NCBI RefSeq assembly: GCF_032362555.1
Contig: NC_083505.1
Coordinates: forward strand, 11,709,501 to 11,773,500
Length of the DNA stretch: 64,000 bases
Direction: 5' to 3'
DNA from: Amyelois transitella
Taxonomy: Eukaryota > Arthropoda > Insecta > Lepidoptera > Pyralidae
The translations under genes were made by a program, and so were the position numbers. Shown here in pieces: positions 57,201 to 64,000 of this stretch. Under the pieces are notes generated by a model. The model was not told the origin of the DNA. It did not search any database and saw only the letters and a program-made list of their open reading frames with translations. Positions within the stretch are counted from its first letter, which is position 1. Every line of letters starts with the position of its first letter.

Positions 57201-60200
57201 TTAAATTTTGGTTTACAAACAATAACATTCTGTTATATGACAATTCCGATAAACATCTCTAAACTCTACAACCGCTCTGCTACACGACACTTAGTAGACT
57301 TACGTGAAATTGTATTATTAATGGTTTCTTCAGCTATTAGTAGAACGTGCGCTGTTATATCTGCTAAAATGTCAACGACCCCCAAATGCAGCGGCATCAT
57401 TTTAGTTCAAGGCGAATGGATTTAAACTCCATCCATCTAATCTTAAATTTAGCGGTTTCCATTAGGGAAATGAATTGAGGTTATGCGCCGCGTTTTAATG
57501 TGTTACTTTCGAACCGTGTCGGAATATTTCCGTCGTCACTGATGCTGGCATGCATCTAGCATCTAGTTGCATTCTCGGCATTCTTGCCCCGGTCGGGTCA
57601 AGGCTTCTTGTGTTCCACTCGGTCATTGAGCATTCCACGGAATCATTAGTGGTGATATCTACATCTTCATAAGTTTTTACATCGTTCCACTATTTAATCC
57701 TTATGCTATTTTATTAGCAGTTAAGATTTAGATCTTCAGACCAACTACCCAGCTGATTATAAATGAAATTTATTTATTTATTTGTCAAACAGAAATAAAA
57801 AAGAATATTGCCAAAATAACATTTGTCAAAAATTTTATTTAAAATGAGGATGGAATTTTTATTTTTCAAACATATAACGATGGATATTTCTAAATATGTA
57901 TATCTTATTTTTGTCTTGTGAAGGTCTTAATTTTAATGTGTATAAAATCTCAACTTTTTAGACAATAGTTGATTACTACAAGTATTTATATAGTAAAGTG
58001 ATAAACCATTCAAAAGAGGCTTGAGTGAATTTTTCATGTTACGCCCTAAACACTGCCATATAAAAACAGTTATAAAGATACAATAACTTAAGCTTCACAA
58101 CTTGTTGTGATTTGACTTCGCCGTCAATGAGATGGTAATGTGTGTCATGACGATTTCGCAGTCAAACCTGTTTTATTGATTACATTATGAATATAAGTAC
58201 CACTAATCGGTTTCCCTCTCCACATGTCATCATAATATTAGAATATTTTTTTTTAATTTCATTCGATTTGTTACCGCTTCTTTTGCACTGACGCTTTGGA
58301 AGCGGCATTAAACTATGTTGTGAAACCAAAAACCAAACCATTATTTCTTCGCTCCTAATAGTTGCAGCGTGATGTTATATAGCCTGAAGCCTTCCTCGAT
58401 AAATGGTCTATTCAAAACACACAAAAATAATTTTTCAATTCGAACCAGTGGTTCCTGAGATTAGCGCGTTCAAACAAACAAACTCTTCAGTTTTATAATA
58501 TTAGTATAGATATGAAGTATCCTATAGTAATAAATAAAAATTTTGAATTTGAATTTTAAAAATAATATTATAAGATTTTATCAATATACTGAAGTACCTA
58601 CTTGTTTAAGATGTATGTAAATTCATACGTGATCGGGTTTCAATTGAAATTGTATTGAAAGTTTCCATTGAATACAATACACAGCCATTTATGAATATGG
58701 CTTCATACGTAACTTTGTTTTACCTTACCTTGTATGTGAATATTTTCCTCTTGGTATACATAGATGTTTGATGATATGACCTTATGAATAAGAATTATAT
58801 CTTTATCAGTAGAGCTAGAACCATTTCAATGATTTAAATCTGACGGCTCTGTAGAGGTTCTGTCTATGCTTGGATTGGATTTTGGTATCAGTCACTTTAT
58901 TAGCCTCACATATAAACGAAGTTTCCGCTTGTACTCGTAATATTTTCAAAAATTGCCCTCACACATTCAGTGGTGTCGGTCAAGTGAATCGTTCTCCACA
59001 TACGTATACATATAATCACGTCTATATATCATATATCATATCCCTTGCAGAATAGACAGGGCCAACAGTCTTGAGATGGCTTATAGGCCACGTTTAGCTT
59101 TTTGGCTTAGTGATGGAATTCAAGATTACATAGATTCAAATAGTGACTGGTTGCTAACCCATCGCCTAAAAGAAGAATCCTAAGTATATTCTTTATCTGT
59201 TTAATAGCTCTTAGTCGCCTTTTACGACATCCATGAATCATCTTCAAAATTTATTGAAATCTTTATCTTTTCTTTATATATATAAAATTCTCGTGTCACA
59301 ATGTTTGTCTCCGTACTCCTCCGAAACGATTTACCGATTTTAACCAAATTTTGCATGCATTTTCAGTAGGTCTGAGAATCGGCTAACATCTATATTTCAT
59401 ACCCCTTAGTATTAAGGGTTGTCCACCCTTAAAATTTTTTTTACAATTCTATACAAATTTTTATTTTTTATTTATGTCGCATTAAAGAAACCATTCAACC
59501 CTAAATTTATACCCTTCTATAACCAACCCCTATTTTTCAATAATCATTTTAGTAATTTAATCATTTTTCATCACTGGTCGATAACTGATCAATCGTTATT
59601 TAATATTATTTATATGGCAAAACAACGTTTGCCGGGTCAGCTAGTGATATTTATATAAATGGTATCCCCATTTATATAGTAGGGGTGAAACATAACTAAT
59701 GATACCCGTTCACCCTGCCACCACCGGCGCACCCATTTGTTGCGTTTGCACCGTTAAAAACGTTGACGTAATGTTGACTCGCTGACATTTAATTTCGCTG
59801 CTTAGTGAAAACTGTGACGCAATCTGTAGATTGACTGCATCATCAGAAATAAGTACAATGTCATCTAAAAAGCCTACGCTTTTAAACTTTGCATCTTATC
59901 AATCTTCTCAATTTGTTGACAAAGATCTCTTTATATGAAATTAGGTACCTGTATTCTAATATAAAAAGTAGGAATATAGGCTTCATTTGAATCCCAATTC
60001 TATCATTAAGCCAAACAGCTGAACGTGGCCTTTCAGTATCTTTAAGGTTGTTGGTTCTGTCTACCCCGCAAGGGATATAGACGTGATTATATGTATGGGT
60101 TTCATAAAAAATGTATAGTAACAGTATAACACTCGTCTATGTACATATTAATTTTTGAAACGAATGGACAGTATTATCTAATTATTTGCAACCTGATTAT

Positions 60201-63200
60201 TGTTTACGAAGCGCTTTACTTTATGAAAAAAAAATGCCACTTTGTTGATTTTATTAACATCTACGTTGTTGATGTTAATAATGCCACTTTGATGATCTGT
60301 GTGCTTATTTATCTATCTTTTGCCTATATTTTAGTCGCATTTTACGACATCCATGGAATGTATATGGAGTGGTTCTATTCTAAAGTGCTGAAAACCACAT
60401 CAAATATTTAAACCGTTGCAAGGTTTTGAAAAACTTTTGAAAAACATTATTGTATTGCTATTTAGCAATACAATAATATAAAATAATGTTGGTCAAAAGT
60501 TTCCAAACAATAAGTGACATTTAAATTTCAAACCTGAGTGAATCTTGTAAAATCACCGATAGGCAGGCAGGTGTTATCAGGCATTCGACGTCTGCGGTCG
60601 AGCTAGACTTTCTGCTGACATTTTTGTGGTTTGCCTTCAATGTTTCCAACTTAAACCACAAATGGGATTGGGAATTTAATATGTTTTAACTTTTGTTCGT
60701 TTCCGATATAGTATATACTATCAGCACAAGGCTTTGCTAAGTATTTAATTGAAAACGCCCCCACATTACCTGACAAGTAAAATTGTACAGTCCATAGAAC
60801 GTTGTTCCCAGTCTTAAACACAACTTGGTAAAGAGTGTAATTCAATATGTACCATACAGTAAACACACGATACTTATGTAGCGGGAGCGATGATTAGGCT
60901 CAACTGCCACCAAAGGGAAGATCTACCGCCAGGCTAGGTCTTATGCCTGGGGAACCGACGATGTTGAGTCGGAGATTGTATTTAAGCTCCGTGAAATCTT
61001 TGTAATCGCGATTTAGATTCTTCGCTTCGCTATTGGCTGAGCGCGTGAATTCCTTCGCTATGATTGACAGTTTACATGTGACGTAATTGATGACGCCACA
61101 CTTTTAAAATCTTGATTTGCTTGGAATTCCTATCACTCAAATTTTGTGGATATCAACTCTATTAGCTTAGCTCTTTGTTGCCACTTTGTTTCATAAGACT
61201 CTTATGTCCACAGTCCAATGCCTTCTCGAGATCATTATAGATTAAAATGATAAAACAGAAGCTGCTTAGTGTAAGAAAAATAGGTCATGACATTGGTCCA
61301 CTTTCAACACGATATTAAAAGTCGGGCGAACCGCCTTTTGTCCTCATACTGCAATCTCGCTGCGGGTTGCATTTATTTCCCAGATATTTGCACCAACTGT
61401 CTCTGATTAATACTCTTCTCTATCGGCCTTTGTGCAAGCGATTTACTCTGAAATACTCATATCGTCTTACCTGAAAATTCTTTGGGCTTCTAACGTTTTC
61501 ATTTGCAATGCAGTGTTTTCGAGTTTCGAGAATTCAATTTCGAGATTTGCTTTTGGAAGTTTGTAAATACGATAGGCTTGGGATTCTATTTATGAGCTAG
61601 CAACCAGTCACTATTTAATACAATTCTATAATTAAGCCTAACAGCTAAACGTGGCCTGGCTAACCCGCAAGAGATATAGACGTGATTATATGAATCAATG
61701 TAAATAGCAAAAAATATGAATTACTATTAGAAAATAGACGAGACTGAAGTACGCTCAACTTACTCCTCTGAAAAAACAAATGCTAGAAGAGAGGAAAATA
61801 TGTGTAAATAAAAAAAAAACACTCAAGCATTTTTCTCTCATTCTTCTAGGACCAAGAGCACCTCAAGCCTCCTATAGTGGGGGGCTTAGCGAATGCGGAG
61901 CTGTACTGCCTGGCGCTAGCCAACATGTATTCAGATCCGAACTACCACAGCCTGAACCACTGGAACATCCTCCAGACGCTCGCGAGGAAGGGAGTCCACG
62001 TACCAGACCCGCCGGACTGCGCGCTCACGGAAACTGTCCTCATTCAGACCAACCCCTTGAGAATGGTGAGTAACACCTTCTTATAAGACACACAATCATC
62101 ACACAACATCAAAAAAAAGAGACACAATATCAAAGATTCTTTGCCTACTAATAATAATCTACAAATTTAAGGAGGCGGAACGCTCTGAGCTAAGTCGTAG
62201 GCGAAATTTGGTTTCTGGAATGTACATTTTACTTATAATTTTTTATATTGTGATATTTGGGCGTTGGTCGCCTAAGACTAACCCCTTGAGAATGGTGAGT
62301 AACACCTTCTTGTACGAGTAAGACACACAATCTCAACTGCTACAAAATTCTTAACACGTTCCCGTTTGCGCACTCACGAAAACGGTCCATATCAGACTTA
62401 CCCCTTGAGAATGGTAAGTAATACAGTTTTTTCAGACAAACACATACTAGGGTTTCAACAACTTTAAAAAGCGTGTGTCGGTTAAACAGTCATCTGACCA
62501 AAGGTCTATAAATTGAGGAGAAAGAGTAATGTAGAGCGGAATGAGTAGAAAAAATACATAATATCTTGTCTTTCACAGACCACCGGCTCCGAAGCCAACG
62601 GCTGATTTTGCAATCTAATGAACCTCGATTATAAATAACATTCATTGTATTTGTTATATAAATACATAAATATAATTTGTATTTTAACTCTACGTTATTC
62701 TAATATGATTTTTTTTGTATTCGAAGTATTGCAACAATAGCAATAAATTCTTGCCCTCATACTGGGATTAAAATTAATATCGACAGCGCGACTAATCGAC
62801 TACCTACTTTATGGGTCATAAATATTACGCGTAGGTGTGTTACATACCTAAATTAGAAAGATAACATTGACCACATTCTGTTGACATGCTAAAAATCAAT
62901 AGAAAGGTCAATGTGAATCAATATAAACGATATCTTATCTATGTATTACTATAATAAACATTTGTGTAGGTAGTATGTAAACAAATGAATTAGGTAAGTA
63001 TTTTATTGATAAAAATTAATCTGATTTTTTACATAATATTTATATTTCTAATGTTTTTATCGGAATTGCTTCTTTTTGGTGACACTGATGAACACCTTTC
63101 ATCTGGTTATGTGATTTCAGATTTATTTAGTCCGTGAGAAAGCGATTCAGTAGATATTGTTTCTGCAGACGTAATTGAAAATGCTTTATAATTTCCTTAT

Positions 63201-63819
63201 AACTCGCATCCTGTCACGTAATATTGTTAAACGTCCAACTAATTTCCAAAATGGTCCAAAAGCAAAACATAAGATATGACAAAATGCTGTAGCTACAACC
63301 TTAAATTCTTTTACCAATTTTAATTGCACAAGAAAAATGTACTTCTAAATAACTAATTTTTAGTGATTTTTTTATAGTTGTGAACTGTATGTACTACGAT
63401 ATATCAATTTACTTGATTGTTATCACACTTTTTGGAAACACGACACGACACTGGTCAGGCTATATCGAAATGTATTTTTCGTATTATAATCAATGTTAAA
63501 AAATAAGTAATTCGCAAATTTTCCATGGGGTTTGTTATGCCACGACTCGCTAGACAGACTCTACACACGAAACTGAATTAATGAGACTCCGAATCTAATC
63601 GATAGACATAACTTTTCTCTCTTCCAGAGTGCACACATGGCAGTCATAGAAGCACTAATGGTGCTTTACGCGCGGGAAGTAGTCACATTGGATCGCGTGT
63701 CGGCGGCGGCGCAGCGGTTCGGCACTAGTCAGCCGCTGGCCGCGCCCAGCAATGTGCCGCACGAAGACGGGCTCCTGTGCTGGATCAACGCGGCCTGTGC
63801 GGCTCTCAACAAGGCCGAG
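30218..63819 (+). CDS. Patronin: Patronin / CAMSAP microtubule minus-end protein, 5' part of gene, partial
   Basis: Binds and protects microtubule minus ends. Coding exons seen: two alternative first exons, 30218-30280 and 32753-32872, and common exons 50907-51002, 61850-62065, 63628-63819, all phase 0. Common exons code SKQRASIKWLLSKAFNNRVP, then EPLYRDHEDQEHLKPP, LYCLALANMYSDPNYHSLNH, WNILQTLARKGV and ETVLIQTNPLRM, then HMAVIEALMVLYAREVV ... LLCWINAACAALNKAE. This is the N-terminal conserved block and start of the CAMSAP-type calponin-homology domain; it follows the order of Drosophila Patronin residue by residue in many places. The coiled coils and the microtubule-binding CKK domain lie right of the window. 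208 codons are in view counting the two first exons as alternatives to be added (40 + 168, or 21 + 168). Confidence 0.93.
30843..31030 (+). repeat. LINE-derived short repeat, left member of an inverted pair
   Basis: gttcctggcactatagaacgggaccgctcc ... gctagcaacctgtctctatttg ... ccttttagtctgttcaagac. Tail truncated. Confidence 0.75.
31035..31235 (-). repeat. LINE-derived short repeat, right member of an inverted pair
   Basis: acatacatacttacagtatcg ... ctgacagttttctagcccatcg ... cctatcccttagtg. Tail to tail with 30843-31030. Confidence 0.75.
31340..31555 (+). repeat. LINE 3' end (TTTTGAA-tail family)
   Basis: aagaaaatgctgcagtgcag, taccgcttcttctgcactg, cggcagtaaacttagg, tgacgtcaaccaatgttg, gatatgaagtatcct, aataaaaaattttgaattt. 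Close to the copy at 23500-23700. A weak RTE-like tail remnant (gtaataagagttgtgaatatg) lies just left at 31245-31320. Confidence 0.75.
31657..31858 (+). repeat. LINE-derived short repeat with a deletion
   Basis: gtgccgtgtggttcctagcacc ... gttctcatggatgacgtaaaagac ... gctgaacatggcctatcagtctacccctcaagggatataaacg. The ~30 bases around the ttcaagactg segment are missing. Confidence 0.8.
32290..32400 (+). promoter_or_regulatory. Putative proximal Patronin promoter / untranslated first exon
   Basis: A short CpG-rich island (cgcatcgcgggcgcagcacg, gcgcgcgcatcgcaccgacg) in AT-rich sequence, ending cagccatc|GTGAGT, a strong donor. It looks like a non-coding first exon or core promoter serving the proximal start at 32753. 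Confidence 0.4.
32753..32872 (+). CDS. Patronin: Patronin proximal alternative first coding exon
   Basis: ATG at 32753 (a second in-frame ATG at 32762) opens a 40-codon exon, GC-richer than its surroundings, coding VASASGYGTLRRFLSAPEGQ and ending TCG|GTAAGT in phase 0, in frame with 50907. It gives a different N-terminus from the 30218 exon. No clear acceptor precedes it, which favours a first exon rather than an internal one. Confidence 0.65.
40132..40380 (+). repeat. LINE-derived short repeat, complete, left member of an inverted pair
   Basis: gccgtgtggttcccggcaca ... (atgt)n. agtttttgtt precedes it and agttttttgtt follows it, a slipped target-site duplication. Confidence 0.9.
40425..40691 (-). 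repeat. LINE-derived short repeat, complete, right member of an inverted pair
   Basis: (catac)n ... gtgccgggaaccacacggcac, flanked by TAAATATA at 40417-40424 and 40692-40699. Very close in sequence to the left member, so the two form a ~250 bp inverted repeat with a spacer of ~45 bases. Confidence 0.9.
44113..45450 (-). pseudogene. LINE reverse transcriptase segment, truncated after the YADD motif
   Basis: 445 codons. Residues ~1-130 are a basic coiled linker; ~140-440 hold RT motifs 0 to D including the three catalytic acids (VDLEKAYD and YADD). The last native residues are about SKTKTLVFEMEKEM; the stop follows in unrelated AT-rich sequence. Confidence 0.85.
45451..46554 (-). pseudogene. 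LINE endonuclease segment (upstream of the in-frame stop)
   Basis: 367 codons from ATG at 46554. Endonuclease/exonuclease/phosphatase fold with the N, E, GDFN, D and SDH motifs seen, so it could be active on its own. Ends GKNHKNV then TAG, where intact relatives run straight into the linker and polymerase. Confidence 0.85.
46921..47238 (+). other. Unrecognised 105-codon open frame in Patronin intron
   Basis: Opens just beyond the LINE 5' end, with composition less AT-biased than the surrounding intron (WQEVASSANEGTVNCTSATK; LVSLATGESEMRVCGDFANC). No family recognised, no splice support. Could be chance, an old exon or mobile-element remnant. Confidence 0.15.
50907..51002 (+). CDS. Patronin: Patronin common exon 2
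   Basis: Acceptor tttgtttcag, donor GAG|GTACGA, 32 codons, SKQRASIKWLLSKAFNNRVP ... YRDHE, the most conserved N-terminal block of Patronin/CAMSAP. Confidence 0.93.
52372..52412 (+). repeat. Very short RTE-like LINE tail
   Basis: tacccctccaggaaagaggcgtgattttatgtatgtat: only the last ~40 bases of the element. Confidence 0.75.
53431..53488. other. Perfect 26 bp inverted repeat with 6-base loop
   Basis: Arms 53431-53456 and 53463-53488 are exact reverse complements; the loop is tgattt. In Patronin intron 2. No further pairing outside the arms. Confidence 0.95.
58267..58555 (+). repeat. LINE 3' end (TTTTGAA-tail family) split by another repeat
   Basis: taccgcttcttttgcactgacg at left and atgaagtatcctatagtaataaataaaaattttgaatttg at right belong to one copy. 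Bases ~58338-58511 between them are the family seen at 3743-4012 (tcttcgctcctaatagttgc ... tataatattagtatagat), inserted into it. Confidence 0.75.
58995..59240 (-). repeat. LINE-derived short repeat, head missing
   Basis: catacgtatacatataatcacgtc ... agcttagtgatggaattc ... tagtcgccttttacgacatccatg. Some small internal insertions. Stops ~25 bases left of the Helitron. Confidence 0.8.
59266..59644 (+). mobile_element. Non-autonomous Helitron-like element
   Basis: 5' TC (tcttttctttatatatataaaa) preceded by A; 3' end has a ggcaaa/tttgcc hairpin at 59616-59632, then gggtcagCTAG followed by T. A|TC...CTAG|T is the rule for Helitron insertion between A and T. The AT-rich middle has no coding; gaaacgatttaccgatttta lies near the left. 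About 379 bases. Confidence 0.75.
59975..60100 (+). repeat. LINE-derived short repeat, 3' part
   Basis: gaatcccaattctatcattaagccaaacagctgaacgtgg ... ctaccccgcaagggatatagacgtgattatatgtatg. Confidence 0.85.
60335..60400 (-). repeat. LINE-derived short repeat, 5' fragment
   Basis: tagtcgcattttacgacatccatgg ... gagtggttctattctaaagtgctgaaaaccacat. Confidence 0.65.
61575..61695 (+). repeat. LINE-derived short repeat, 3' part, diverged
   Basis: taggcttgggattctatttatgagctagcaaccagtcac ... cagctaaacgtggcctggctaacccgcaagagatatagacgtgattatatg. Confidence 0.75.
61850..62065 (+). CDS. Patronin: Patronin common exon 3
   Basis: Acceptor cattcttctag, donor ATG|GTGAGT, 72 codons, DQEHLKPPIVGGLANAELYC ... 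TVLIQTNPLRM. Partial copies of its 3' end follow in the intron (62270-62425). Confidence 0.93.
62066..63627 (+). other. Patronin intron 3
   Basis: Apart from the exon 3 end copies at 62270-62425 I see no gene or named repeat in this 1.56 kb. Confidence 0.6.
62270..62425 (+). pseudogene. Two partial copies of Patronin exon 3 end with extra donors
   Basis: Copy one (~62275-62332): accccttgagaatg|gtgagtaacaccttct, almost identical to the true exon end and following intron. Copy two (~62370-62425): cgcactcacgaaaacggtccatatcagacttaccccttgagaatg|gtaagtaatac, more diverged and frame-broken. Neither has an acceptor in place. Confidence 0.85.
63628..63819 (+). CDS. Patronin: Patronin common exon 4 (start of CH domain)
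   Basis: Acceptor ctctcttccag, donor GAG|GTGAGA, 64 codons, SAHMAVIEALMVLYAREVVT ... WINAACAALNKAE. A degenerate partial copy follows at 63908-63983. Confidence 0.92.
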
Positions 63820-63907
63820 GTGAGATACCATCATATAGAATACTGCCCCATTTCTATGGAAGAGATTCGCCTACAGTTTTTATGAGAGTAAATTTTTTAA
63901 ACCTTAT

Positions 63908-63983
63908 TATTCGGCGCTAGTCAGCCTCGGACTGCGCCCAGCAAAATTTACTGCACGTAGATTGACTCCTTTTGTGGATAAAT
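63908..63983 (+). pseudogene. Partial degenerate copy of Patronin exon 4
   Basis: attcggcgctagtcagcc...actgcgcccagcaaa...gtggataaat matches the middle of exon 4 (63720-63795) at roughly 70% with frame-breaking changes. It lies ~90 bases past the exon 4 donor. Confidence 0.7.
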
Positions 63984-64000
63984 CTTAAAGAATCACATCT

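Larger units (their letters stand above)
51003..61849 (+). other. Patronin intron 2 (10.8 kb)
   Basis: Holds the features listed separately at 52372-52412, 53431-53488, 58267-58555, 58995-59240, 59266-59644, 59975-60100, 60335-60400 and 61575-61695. In 53,500-58,200 I see no gene and no repeat I can name. Confidence 0.6.

Overview
This is a gene-dense eukaryotic window from an insect, almost certainly a moth or butterfly (Lepidoptera). The introns are AT-rich and open with GT(A/G)AGT donors. The genes are broken into many short exons, and the introns and spacers are full of repeat families typical of lepidopteran genomes: RTE-like LINEs with (ATGT)n tails, a Helitron end with a hairpin and CTAG, tRNA-derived SINE fragments, and LINE 3' ends finishing in TTTTGAA-rich tails. 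The species cannot be named from the sequence.

Layout. (1) 1-6970, minus strand: 5' part of the HD-PTP/PTPN23 homologue (Drosophila myopic), ten exons, 614 codons, covering the BRO1 domain and the start of the V domain; the gene runs off the left edge. (2) 8025-24207, plus strand, head to head with myopic: a 20-exon, ~1169-residue chromatin-type protein (row/POGZ-like). It has an N-terminal region that I read as a degenerate Merlin/IS1595-type transposase, then an AT-hook-like stretch and a PKKKRK nuclear signal, then a block of zinc fingers. (3) 25017-26160, minus: U11/U12 snRNP 25 kDa protein, tail to tail with gene 2. (4) 26866-27138, plus: single-exon Tim13. (5) 27602-29197, minus: RSRC1/SRrp53-like RS-domain splicing protein. 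(6) 30218 to the right edge, plus: Patronin/CAMSAP, with two alternative first coding exons, an 18 kb and an 11 kb intron, and the start of the calponin-homology region; the rest lies to the right of the window.

The long Patronin introns hold a 2.7 kb RTE-like LINE (minus strand, 44113-46855) with a full endonuclease and most of a reverse transcriptase, split by an in-frame TAG and lacking its 3' end. More than twenty copies of a ~260 bp repeat are scattered over the window. Their 5' part is the same sequence as the LINE's 5' UTR and their 3' part resembles LINE tails, so I read them as short internally deleted derivatives moved by the LINE machinery. Several copies carry clear target-site duplications, and several sit in tail-to-tail inverted pairs.

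The most unusual pattern is that four exons in three different genes (myopic exon 10, row exon 16, Patronin exons 3 and 4) have a partial copy of themselves just downstream in the following intron. The row case is six near-identical 164 bp units. Three of these four carry extra 5' splice sites. The genes do not form one pathway: endosomal sorting, chromatin, minor and major spliceosome, mitochondrial import and microtubule minus ends are represented, consistent with ordinary housekeeping genes in divergent and convergent pairs.
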